A stretch of 44,523 nt of DNA from Nonomuraea aridisoli (GCF_003236395.1 NZ_POUD01000043.1:1-44523), one strand, 5' to 3'; shown: positions 34,418-43,894, numbered from the stretch's first letter. The notes: generated by a model not told the origin, from the sequence alone. Program-made: numbers and translations.

Positions 34418-35299
34418 TCAGCGGTGCTCGCGTCCGAAGGCCCGGATCTTGGCGAACATGTCCGCCAGGAGGAACCGCACGTCGACCTCCTCGCAAACCC
34501 GGATCGGGTGGTTGGAACCGGGCAGGTAGGAGCCGTCCGCGCCGAAGCGGGGAGCGGGTCGCACGCGCAGGTTTCCGCTCTGCGGGAAGAGCATCAGCGC
34601 GATGGCCGGCGAGTCGCCCAGCGAGCGCGACTCGATCGGCTCGGGGTGGTGGGCGGCGTTCCACTCGCGCAGCTGCTCGATCAGGTAGCGGCCCAGCGGG
34701 CCGGCGTCGCCGATCTCCTCCTCCAGCTCGGCATAGCTCACCGAGACCTTGGTGTAGACGTCCCTGGGCACCTGCCAGACGGTGATGCCGGAGCCGAACA
34801 CGAGGTTGGCGGCGTGGATGTCGTTGGAGAGGTTGAACTCGACCTGCGGGCCCTCGGCGTAGCCGCGGTATCCCGGGCCGCCGATCCAGATCACGACCAC
34901 CGGCCGCCGGACGAGCTCGGGGTCGAGGAGGATCGCGGAGGCCATGTCGGTCAGCGGCCCGAGGAAGGCCACATGGAGCGGATCGTCCTGGCTCGCTAGC
35001 TTCGACTCCTCCATGATCAGCCGTGCGCCCGGTGAGTCCACCGGGGTGTGCTCGTCCGGCAGTGCCGTCGGCGCGCCGTCGGCGACGGGGACGGAGCCGG
35101 TCATCCCGAGCAGGTCGAGCAGGAGGTCGATCTCCTCGCGGGACTCCTCCATGCTCCGCTTCGTCCGCCGGGTGCCGAAGTGGGCCGGGATCAGCCCCCG
35201 CAGGTCGAAGGTGGGCGACAGTAATCCGTGGACGATGGCGAACTGGTCGTCGGCCTCGTTCTTGGCATCGGTGTTGATGATCACTCTGCGTCGGCGCAT
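34418..35299 (-). CDS. Nucleoside hydrolase family protein (cytoplasmic, NEADD variant)
   Basis: A 293-residue protein of the inosine-uridine nucleoside hydrolase family, with no signal peptide. The N-terminal metal motif is INTDAKNEADDQFAIVHGLL: Asp11 and Asp17-Asp18 are present, but the spacing is two residues longer than the usual TDPGxDD, marking a subfamily. VAFLGPLTDMASAILLDPEL and VVVIWIGGPGYRGY correspond to core strands, and FNLSNDIHAANLVF aligns with the NxxxDPxAA region. ATG 35299 has GGAGG seven bases before it. It is the first gene of an operon with a CUT1 transporter. Hydrolysis of an imported N- or O-furanoside is inferred; true nucleosides remain possible. Confidence 0.88.
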   Translation of the reverse strand: MRRRRVIINTDAKNEADDQFAIVHGLLSPTFDLRGLIPAHFGTRRTKRSMEESREEIDLLLDLLGMTGSVPVADGAPTALPDEHTPVDSPGARLIMEESKLASQDDPLHVAFLGPLTDMASAILLDPELVRRPVVVIWIGGPGYRGYAEGPQVEFNLSNDIHAANLVFGSGITVWQVPRDVYTKVSVSYAELEEEIGDAGPLGRYLIEQLREWNAAHHPEPIESRSLGDSPAIALMLFPQSGNLRVRPAPRFGADGSYLPGSNHPIRVCEEVDVRFLLADMFAKIRAFGREHR

Positions 35300-35313
35300 C
35301 ACAGCCTCCAACT

Positions 35314-35338
35314 GCATAATTATGCGATGCCGCATAAT
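35314..35338. promoter_or_regulatory. Operator candidate for the divergent SorC regulator
   Basis: Two overlapping dyads occur: the perfect palindrome GCATAATTATGC (35314-35325) and the inverted repeat ATTATGCG (35319-35326), four bases, CGCATAAT (35331-35338). They lie immediately downstream of the predicted start of the nucleoside-hydrolase operon, where a bound repressor would block elongation. Confidence 0.7.
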
Positions 35339-35348
35339 CCGTGCCCGT

Positions 35349-35377
35349 AGATTGGCCGATCCGCGCAGTGCTGTCAA
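35349..35377 (-). promoter_or_regulatory. Promoter of the nucleoside-hydrolase/CUT1 operon
   Basis: On the minus strand TTGACA (35377-35372) is a perfect -35, followed by a 17-base spacer and the weaker -10 CAATCT (35354-35349). Transcription would begin near 35342, just before the palindromic operator. Confidence 0.5.
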
Positions 35378-35536
35378 TAACTTCGCGCGACGTTCGGCGT
35401 GAGGAGTGCTTCTCGCGCGCGTACGACGGTGTGAGGGCGGGGCGGCCGAGCGGACATTCGGGCCGCGCGAGGAACGACACCGCCATGGACAATGTGGTGC
35501 GACGGGATTCCGCGACGGTGAAGAGGACGGGGCCTG

Positions 35537-36535
35537 ATGACTGTGCACGCGAGCGGCGCCGGCCGGTCCGTCTCCGACGGGCGGGTACGGCTGATCACCA
35601 AGGTCGCGCACATGTACTACGAACAAGGCATTCGCCAGGCCGACATCGCGGACGCGCTGCACATCTCGCAGACGAAGGTGTCCCGGCTGCTCAAGCGGGC
35701 GAGCGAGATCGGCATCGTGCGGACGGTGGTCATCGCCACCCAAGGGGTGCACCTGGCACTCGAACAGGCGCTGGAGAGCCGATACGGCCTGCAGGAGGCC
35801 GTCGTCGTGGACGTCGACGGCGACGAGTCGGAGATCATCGCCGGTATCGGCTCGGCGGGAGCCGCCTATCTCGAATCCACCCTCGCCGGCGGGGAGCGGA
35901 TCGGCATCTCCCCCTGGAGCCAGACGCTCCTGTCGGTCGTCGACAGGCTGCGCCCCCTCCGCGTGACCGGCGCCGATCGTGTGGTCCAACTCCTCGGCGG
36001 CGTCGGGGAGCGCGCCGTGCAGGCCAAGGCCAACCGCCTGCTGAGTCATCTCGCCGAACTGATCGGCGCCGAACCGACCTACGTCCAGGCTCCGGGCCTG
36101 GTCGGCACGGCCGACATCCGCCAGAGCCTGATCACCGACGCGGCCATGCAGTCGGTGGCCGAGGAGTGGCGGAACCTCACGATGGCGCTCGTCGGCATCG
36201 GCAGCGTGCAGCCGTCGCCGTTACTGCGCGACAGCGGCAACGCCATCGACCCCGCCGACCAGGATCAGCTGATCGCCGCGCACGCGGTCGGCGACGTCTG
36301 CCAGCGCTTTTTCGACTCGACCGGCGAGCTGATCCACAGCGACCTGAACAGCCGGGTCGTCGGCATCGACCCCGAGGTCTTCCGGACGATCCCGCGCCGG
36401 ATCGGCATGGCCGGCGGCGAGCGCAAGCACGCGGCCATCCGCGCGGCGATCACCGGAGGCTGGGTCAACGTCATCATCACCGACGTCACGACGGCCAACG
36501 CGCTCCTCAACGAGAATCCGCCCACAGCGCCGTGA
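35537..36535 (+). CDS. SorC/DeoR-type sugar-binding transcriptional regulator 2
   Basis: A 332-residue regulator with a helix-turn-helix (LITKVAHMYYEQGIRQADIA then DALHISQTKVSRLLKRA, about residues 20-55) and the SorC sugar-binding domain (RIGISPWSQTLLSVVDRL, MALVGIGSVQPSPLL, VVGIDPEVFRTIPRRIGMAG). It is paralogous to the regulator at 18456. It is divergent from the nucleoside-hydrolase/CUT1 operon, whose leader carries strong palindromes, so it is the likely regulator of that operon. ATG 35537 has AAGAGGA upstream at a slightly long spacing. Its stop overlaps the GTG of a small membrane-protein gene, so the two are translationally coupled. Confidence 0.92.
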   Translation: MTVHASGAGRSVSDGRVRLITKVAHMYYEQGIRQADIADALHISQTKVSRLLKRASEIGIVRTVVIATQGVHLALEQALESRYGLQEAVVVDVDGDESEIIAGIGSAGAAYLESTLAGGERIGISPWSQTLLSVVDRLRPLRVTGADRVVQLLGGVGERAVQAKANRLLSHLAELIGAEPTYVQAPGLVGTADIRQSLITDAAMQSVAEEWRNLTMALVGIGSVQPSPLLRDSGNAIDPADQDQLIAAHAVGDVCQRFFDSTGELIHSDLNSRVVGIDPEVFRTIPRRIGMAGGERKHAAIRAAITGGWVNVIITDVTTANALLNENPPTAP

Positions 36536-36801
36536 AGCCGATGGTGCCGGCCTTGCTCGGTTCCGGGCTGGTCGTCCTCGCGCTGGGTCTCCATCTCGGC
36601 CGTTGCGACTCCTTCGGGCTCCTCACGCTCGAAGTGATGGCATTCCTCGCGGGCACGGCCCTTGTCGGAGCGGCCGTCGTCCTGCGGCTCAGGCCCGGCG
36701 TGGCGATGTCGGTGCTGATCCTCATCGGGATCGCCGCGATCGCCTTCCTCGTCGCCTCTCTGGCGATCGCCGCCTCCTTCTCCCGCTGTTACGAACTCTG
36801 A
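36532..36801 (+). CDS. Small three-helix membrane protein coupled to the SorC gene
   Basis: I do not recognise this 89-residue protein. The GTG start overlaps the SorC stop (GTGA); ATG 36541 is an alternative. Three hydrophobic segments are evident: PALLGSGLVVLALGLHLG, LLTLEVMAFLAGTALVGAAV and VAMSVLILIGIAAIAFLVAS. Short loops carry one Cys (GRCDSFG) and the tail ends SRCYEL. No ribosome site of its own is needed if translation is coupled. The frame could be read as an extension of a longer out-of-frame ORF, but that upstream part is a shadow of the regulator. It may be a fortuitous neighbour or a membrane partner of the regulon; the coupling argues for expression. Confidence 0.65.
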   Translation: MKPMVPALLGSGLVVLALGLHLGRCDSFGLLTLEVMAFLAGTALVGAAVVLRLRPGVAMSVLILIGIAAIAFLVASLAIAASFSRCYEL

Positions 36802-36813
36802 CGTCCACGCGGC

Positions 36814-37554
36814 TCAGGCGGGCCACATCCGGGTGGCCAGGTTCTGGGCGAGCAGCCACACGGCGGAGCCGGCCGCCACCGTCAGCACCGCCACGCGCAC
36901 CTTTCCGCCGTCGAGGTAGCGCCGCAGCGGCCCCGACACCGCGAACCCGAGCACCATGGGAACGATCAGCGCCGCCCCGGTGGCCAGCGCGGAGGCGGGC
37001 AACTCCCCCACGACGGCGAGGATGACCAGCGACTGCGCGGCGCTGAGGAAGAAGAACATCGCCAGCGTGGCCCTGATCTGGGCGCCCTTGGCGTTCTGGT
37101 AGACGAGCGCGATCGGCGGGCCGCCGATGCCGGTGGCGGTGCCGGTGACCCCCGACACGAAGCCGGCCGAGGTGATCGTCAGGCCGTTGCGCGGCACGCT
37201 CAGCGCCCTGGCCGTCAGCACCACGGCGACCAGCACCATGACGGCGACGAAGACGCCGCGCGCGTGGACGGAGACGTAGACGATGACGACCGCGCCGATG
37301 ATGCTCCCCGGCAGCCTGCCCAGGGTGGCGAACCCGACGCCGCACCAGTCCACCCTGCGCCACTCGGTCGCCAGCGTGAACAGCGGGAGCGTCATGTTGA
37401 CCACCTGGATCGCCCCCGGCATGGCGTCAGGGTCCAGCATCGTCAGCACGGGCGCCGCGACCAGCCCCACCCCGAACCCCACGCTGCCCTGCACCACCGC
37501 CCCGACAAAAACCGCCAGACCGCCCACCATCAGCACCAACGCCACATCAGTCAT
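36814..37554 (-). CDS. TSUP / TauE-SafE family membrane permease
   Basis: A 246-residue transporter with seven to eight helices. The two-repeat TauE/SafE pattern is visible: GGLAVFVGAVVQGSVGFGVGL near the N-terminus and AGFVSGVTGTATGIGGPPIAL in the second half, the latter with the family Gly-Gly-Pro. Members export or import sulfite, sulfoacetate and other organic anions, but the substrate is unknown here. ATG 37554 is preferred; AAAGGTGA lies about 12 bases upstream, and a TTG at 37566 sits too close to it. It is convergent with the small membrane protein gene and divergent from the flavoprotein gene. Confidence 0.9.
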   Translation of the reverse strand: MTDVALVLMVGGLAVFVGAVVQGSVGFGVGLVAAPVLTMLDPDAMPGAIQVVNMTLPLFTLATEWRRVDWCGVGFATLGRLPGSIIGAVVIVYVSVHARGVFVAVMVLVAVVLTARALSVPRNGLTITSAGFVSGVTGTATGIGGPPIALVYQNAKGAQIRATLAMFFFLSAAQSLVILAVVGELPASALATGAALIVPMVLGFAVSGPLRRYLDGGKVRVAVLTVAAGSAVWLLAQNLATRMWPA

Positions 37555-37692
37555 GCAGGGAGTCAATCACCTTTACTTTCCGTTGCCCTCAGACGCACGA
37601 GAGTGACGGCGCGCGCCGACCGGCACACACCGTCACCCGAAGAGGCACGTACGGTCGCCCGGCCGCCCTTCCGCGGCCGCAGCCTTACTGTC

Positions 37693-38292
37693 ATGACCAG
37701 TAAGGAAACCTTCCACGGACGCCTGCTCATCGGCTCGACGGGATCGGCGGCCGTCGCCACGCTGCCGATGTACATCGGCGCCCTGCGCTCCGTCTTCCAG
37801 GGCACGATCACCGTTCTGATGACGCACACCGCGTCGGTCTTCCTGCCGCCGCACACCGTCGGCCTGTTCGCCGACCGCGTCGTCACGGGAGAGCCGGCCG
37901 CCACCTGGCCGGCGGCGAACCACGCGACGCTGGCCGCGGAGCACGACATGACGGTGGTGCTGCCGGCGACCGCGCACACGCTGCACGTGACCGCCGCGGG
38001 CGGGGCGCCCAACATGCTCGCGACCACGATCCTGGCGGCCACCCATCCCGTCGTGTTCTTCCCGGTGATGACCGGTGACATGTGGAACAAGCCGGCCGTC
38101 CAGCGCAACGTGACCCAGCTGCGCTCCGACGGCTACCACGTGGTCGATCCCGCCTGGGGCCCGCGGTACGACGTCACGCTCGGCCGGTTCGTCGAAAGCC
38201 CGCAGCCGCCGCCCCCGCCGCTGTTCATCGACATGGTGCGGCAGCTGATGCCTCAGAACGAGGCCGTGAGCCCGCTCTCCCCGGCCCGGTAG
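37693..38292 (+). CDS. Flavoprotein of the HFCD (EpiD/Dfp-like decarboxylase) family
   Basis: A 199-residue protein with a Flavoprotein (PF02441) Rossmann-like fold. LLIGSTGSAAVATLPMYI is the FMN-binding opening, VVLPATAHTLHVTAAGGAPNM corresponds to the PASANTxxKxAxGxADN motif of the family, and FFPVMTGDMWNKPAVQRNV matches the PAMNxxMW substrate clamp. A catalytic His equivalent may be His51-type (MTHTASVF), which I cannot place with certainty. Family members decarboxylate cysteine in phosphopantothenoylcysteine or at the C-terminus of peptides. It is too short for bifunctional CoaBC, and no precursor peptide was found beside it. ATG 37693 lacks a clear ribosome site. Its end overlaps the convergent AraC gene by 40 bp. 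Confidence 0.82.
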   Translation: MTSKETFHGRLLIGSTGSAAVATLPMYIGALRSVFQGTITVLMTHTASVFLPPHTVGLFADRVVTGEPAATWPAANHATLAAEHDMTVVLPATAHTLHVTAAGGAPNMLATTILAATHPVVFFPVMTGDMWNKPAVQRNVTQLRSDGYHVVDPAWGPRYDVTLGRFVESPQPPPPPLFIDMVRQLMPQNEAVSPLSPAR

Positions 38293-39205
38293 GCCCCCGG
38301 CGTCGTGCCGGTGACCGAGCGGAACGCGCGGTGCAGTTGCGCCGTGCGGCGAACCCGCACTCCAGGGCCACGACGGCCAGCGGGAGATCCGGCCGGGCAC
38401 GCAGGAGTCGCTGGGCGCGGGCCACGCGAAGGCGCCGGAGCAACGCGCTCAGCGGTTCGCCGTCGGCGGCCAGCACACGGAAGAGCGAGCGCCGCGACAT
38501 CCCGCAGCCGGCGGCCACGGCCGCGGCGTCGAGGCCGGGGTCGTGCGCGTGCCGCTGGACGAACCGGTGGACGCGTTCCCTGGCCAGGGCCGTGGCGGAG
38601 GGACGCGGCCTGCTCTCCCGCGCGGCGAGGCCGAGGAGCGAATCCAGCAGGCCCACCGCGTGCGGCACCAGAGCGACCGCCGCCACGGGGTCCTCGCGCT
38701 GCTGCCGCTCGAGGCCCATGAGGAAGTCGGCGACCAGCCGGCCCGGCCCGTGGGGGCCGAGCGCGAGCGCCGTCACGCCGCCCAGCGACCTGCCGGGCAG
38801 CAGGGACCGGGGCACCTGCACGACGACCTGCGAGAACGGGCCGCCGAACTCCAGGGTGTAGGGGCGCGTGCTGTCCAGGAAGGTCATCGATCCCGGCGCG
38901 AGCGCGGCGGCGCGCCCGTCCTGCCGGACCGTGGCCTGGCCCGCGGTCTGGATGTTGACCAGCAGGAACTCGTCCTGATCCCGCACGATCATCCGGCCCG
39001 TGCGCGTCACCTGCTGGGGGCCCGCGGACAGTGTCGACCATCCGATGCCGTCGAGGACGGTGTGGTCGATCCATCCCTGGAACGGCTCCCGCCCGGTCGG
39101 CCGGGCCGCGACGCGCACGAGCGTGTCACAGATGACGTCGGACCAGTAGGCGAAGGCGTCCGGGGCAGCCACGTCCTCGGTGGAGCGGATCGTACGCTGT
39201 TGCAC
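38253..39205 (-). pseudogene. AraC-family regulator broken by a frameshift in the second HTH
   Basis: The N-terminal domain (EDVAAPDAFAYWSDVICDTL, PFSQVVVQVPRSLLPG) is of the AraC_binding_2 type, followed by the first HTH (LDAAAVAAGCGMSRRSLFRVL). At about 38341-38348, after LAVVALECGFAA, the frame is lost: the expected AQLHRAFRSVTGTTPGAYRA continues in another frame to the stop at 38253. Adding one G in the run around CACGGCGCAA restores it. As written, the read-through frame ends at 38225 with an Arg/Ser-rich tail and lacks the second recognition helix. GTG 39205 is the furthest upstream start, without a well-spaced ribosome site. It may be a recent pseudogene or a sequencing error; it is convergent with the flavoprotein gene. 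Confidence 0.85.
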
Positions 39206-39267
39206 TCCTTCATGGTGTCACTCGCCGCCTGGAGCGTTTCCCCGGCCCCGTGAGCCTTCCGCGCCCT

Positions 39268-39273
39268 TATGCT
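39268..39273 (+). promoter_or_regulatory. -10 box (TATGCT) of a likely leaderless mRNA
   Basis: TATGCT is followed by seven bases (GCCGGTC) and the GTG at 39281. The in-frame ATG at 39269 is part of this box and would lie upstream of the transcript, so it is not the start. Confidence 0.55.
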
Positions 39274-39280
39274 GCCGGTC

Positions 39281-40048
39281 GTGGCATTCGCACCCCTCAG
39301 CCGTGTTCTCGCGCTAGTCGTCGCGGTCACCCTCTCCTGCGGCCAGATCGCCCACGCCGCTCCCGTCGCCGATCCGTTCCCGGAGAAGGCGGGGAAGCTG
39401 GGGGCGGTGTCGTGTCCGGAGACGCCGATCGTCCAGGGCGGGATCCCTCGGCCGCGCCAGTACCTCCAGGCGGTCATGAAATGTCTGGATAAATCATGGA
39501 AGGCGTACGTAGCCCGCGCCGGGCGGGACTTCACCAAGCCCGTCGCCCACTACTACGACGAGCCGGCGGAGACCATGTGCGGCCTGCCGTGGCCCGGGCA
39601 CGTGGAGGCCGCCTACTGCCCCGGGAACGCCACCATCGTCTTCTCCCTCACCGGCCGCTGGATCGACGACCGCACCGACCTCTACCCCATGAAGGTGGCC
39701 GCCCACGAGTACGCGCACCACGCGCAGAGCCTGCTCGGCGTCCGCCGCGCCTACGACAAGGCGTACAAGCGCGCCGCGGACGACCGCAAGCGTGAGCTCC
39801 AGCGCCGCTACGAGCTCCAGGCCGACTGCCTGTCCGGGGTGTTCCTGGGCAGCGCGTGGCGCTCCCTGACGCGTACGCCCGAGGACTGGGCCGAGCTGCT
39901 CGTCGCCACCCGCGCGTCCGGCGACGAGGACGGCCCGCGCACCCACGGTACGGGCGCCTCCCGGGTCGCGTGGCTCCAGCGCGGCTACCGCGCACAGTCG
40001 CCGGCCGCCTGCGACACCTGGTCGGCCCCCGCCTCCAAGGTGTCCTGA
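39281..40048 (+). CDS. Secreted zinc metallopeptidase (YpfJ/PF04228-like), paralogue 3
   Basis: A 255-residue exported protein, separated by some 27 kb from its two paralogues. The signal peptide (VLALVVAVTLSCGQIAHAA) is followed by the peptidase domain without a long linker. HEYAH (142-146) replaces HEYGH/HEWGH of the others, keeping both His and the Glu, and YELQADCLSGVF supplies the third ligand region. Cys pairs MCGLP...AYC and ACDTW match those of the relatives. GTG 39281 is chosen from the -10 box seven bases upstream. A 17-bp terminator follows. The substrate is unknown; three copies suggest a family expansion in this organism. Confidence 0.87.
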   Translation: MAFAPLSRVLALVVAVTLSCGQIAHAAPVADPFPEKAGKLGAVSCPETPIVQGGIPRPRQYLQAVMKCLDKSWKAYVARAGRDFTKPVAHYYDEPAETMCGLPWPGHVEAAYCPGNATIVFSLTGRWIDDRTDLYPMKVAAHEYAHHAQSLLGVRRAYDKAYKRAADDRKRELQRRYELQADCLSGVFLGSAWRSLTRTPEDWAELLVATRASGDEDGPRTHGTGASRVAWLQRGYRAQSPAACDTWSAPASKVS

Positions 40049-40108
40049 CCGGACCGACCGGGACAGCGCGCGAGCCACCAGTCGACCGCCGCGCGCGCCG
40101 GCAAAAGG

Positions 40109-40148
40109 GAGAGCCGCCCGTCCGGTGGTTCCCGGACGGGCGGCTCTC
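40109..40148. terminator. Strong terminator between convergent genes
   Basis: GAGAGCCGCCCGTCCGG (40109-40125) pairs perfectly with CCGGACGGGCGGCTCTC (40132-40148), a 17-bp stem with a six-base loop, between the zinc peptidase and aconitase genes. It may act in both directions. Confidence 0.85.
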
Positions 40149-40229
40149 GCGGAATTCGGGTGGTTCCCCCGATGCGGGCGCGTGAGGATCACGCCCAACC
40201 CCCGGCGCCAGGCCAAGGGCTCCCGCCGC

Positions 40230-40258
40230 CTCCCGCCCGGCTCATGACCGGACGGGAG
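40230..40258 (-). terminator. Hairpin after aconitase
   Basis: CTCCCGCCCGG (40230-40240) pairs with CCGGACGGGAG (40248-40258) at 10 of 11 positions, with a seven-base loop, about 20 bases past the aconitase stop on the minus strand. Confidence 0.6.
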
Positions 40259-40277
40259 CGCGGGAAGACCTAGCGGC

Positions 40278-43007
<2,730 letters not shown>

Positions 43008-43075
43008 GGTGTTCGCCTCCTCGATAGACAAGTGTTCAGTCCAAATCCTGCCGCAAGCCCGGAGCGCGAAACACG

Positions 43076-43089
43076 TTAGGTGAGCCTAA
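43076..43089. promoter_or_regulatory. Iron box (IdeR/DmdR-type) upstream of aconitase
   Basis: TTAGGTGAGCCTAA is a TTAGG-N4-CCTAA dyad. Read on the minus strand, TTAGGCTCACCTAA matches 14 of 14 bases of the 3' part of the actinobacterial iron-box consensus (TTAGGTTAGGCTCACCTAA); the five outer bases do not match. It lies 69-82 bp upstream of the GTG. Confidence 0.65.
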
Positions 43090-43107
43090 GTCTCAGGCCG
43101 CGACAGA

Positions 43108-43125
43108 TGTCTCGATGTCAAGATA
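43108..43125. promoter_or_regulatory. Palindromic operator candidate 1 of aconitase
   Basis: TGTCTCGATGTCAAGATA is an imperfect 18-bp palindrome of the TATCTTGA-TCAAGATA type used by MarR-family regulators. It is a near inverted copy of the site at 43135-43152, with centres 27 bp apart. Confidence 0.55.
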
Positions 43126-43134
43126 TCTCTCCGG

Positions 43135-43152
43135 TATCTCGACATCAAGTTA
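43135..43152. promoter_or_regulatory. Palindromic operator candidate 2 of aconitase
   Basis: TATCTCGACATCAAGTTA is the second 18-bp imperfect palindrome; its last three bases are the stop codon of the DUF457 gene. On the minus strand its TTGATG and, 17 bases on, TATCTT of site 1 could form the aconitase -35 and -10. Confidence 0.5.
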
Positions 43153-43881
43153 AACGGGCGCCAGCCGCCAGAAGAGCAGCCCGATGATGGCCACCGACAG
43201 GATCGGGGCGAGGATCTTCTGCTCGAACTTCCTGCCGGTCTTGATGCCGATCTTCCACGGCAGCACGAACTTCGCCGACAGCGGCCAGAGCACCGGGCAG
43301 CCCTTCTCCGTCATGCAGTCGCCGACGACGTGGGCCAGGCAGCCGATCCCCACGACGAGCCCCAGCCAGGCGTAACCGACGTCGAGGGAGAGGAAGACGG
43401 CGTACAGGCCGGCGGTGAGGCCGATGTTGATCATCGCGGACCCGAGCTTGTTGCCGGGGATGCCGACGCCGATGGCCCGCAGGGCCAGGCCGATGAGCAG
43501 CACGACCATGATGTCGCGCCCGATCGGGTAGGCGTTGGCCAGCCAGTGCGCCGCGAAGCCCATCGCGACGGCGAAGGCCAGCGAGTGGGTCGCCCCGCGG
43601 TGGCCCCCGCTGAGCCAGTTCACGACCTTGCTGAGCGCCCAGGTGACGGGCCCGAACGTCTGCGCGATCGTCGCGCTCGGATGGTCGAGGTCGGGCAGCA
43701 TCGCCGCGCCCGCGCAGATGATCGCTCCGGCGATCAGCTCGGCGGGATTGAGCGCGGTGGCCATGATCCCGGTCTCGATGAAGCGGGAGGGCGCGTCGTT
43801 CAGCAGTGGCAGAGCGGCCAGGGGCGGAGCGAGCCCCAGCCAGGCGATGGCCCCCGTCATCGCATGCGTGTGCCCCATCAT
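43150..43881 (-). CDS. DUF457/YdjM-like membrane-bound predicted metal-dependent hydrolase
   Basis: A 243-residue polytopic membrane protein of PF04307. The N-terminal HTHAMTGAIAWLGLAPPL, MLPDLDHPSATIAQTFGPVTW and LSGGHRGATHSLAFAVAMGF carry the conserved His/Asp pattern (GHTHA, PDLDHP, HRGxTHS), and GCLAHVVGDCMTEKGCPVLW is the second conserved block (HxxxDxxTxxG). E. coli YdjM is an SOS-regulated member; the biochemical role is unclear. ATG 43881 is fixed by a TACAGT -10 box seven bases upstream and no ribosome site. It lies 142 bp upstream of aconitase on the same strand; its stop is inside an aconitase operator. Confidence 0.88.
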   Translation of the reverse strand: MMGHTHAMTGAIAWLGLAPPLAALPLLNDAPSRFIETGIMATALNPAELIAGAIICAGAAMLPDLDHPSATIAQTFGPVTWALSKVVNWLSGGHRGATHSLAFAVAMGFAAHWLANAYPIGRDIMVVLLIGLALRAIGVGIPGNKLGSAMINIGLTAGLYAVFLSLDVGYAWLGLVVGIGCLAHVVGDCMTEKGCPVLWPLSAKFVLPWKIGIKTGRKFEQKILAPILSVAIIGLLFWRLAPV

Positions 43882-43888
43882 GATCGGG

Positions 43889-43894
43889 ACTGTA
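43889..43894 (-). promoter_or_regulatory. -10 box (TACAGT) of the leaderless DUF457 gene
   Basis: On the minus strand TACAGT is followed by CCCGATC and the ATG at 43881, so transcription would start at the codon. No ribosome site is present and the -35 is weak. Confidence 0.55.

Noticed and set aside
33054..35492. 812-residue frame across the binding-protein and nucleoside-hydrolase genes
   Set aside because: It is out of frame with both supported genes and gives low-complexity sequence.
39269..39271. ATG as start of zinc-peptidase paralogue 3
   Set aside because: It lies inside the TATGCT -10 box; GTG 39281 is better placed and keeps the signal peptide.
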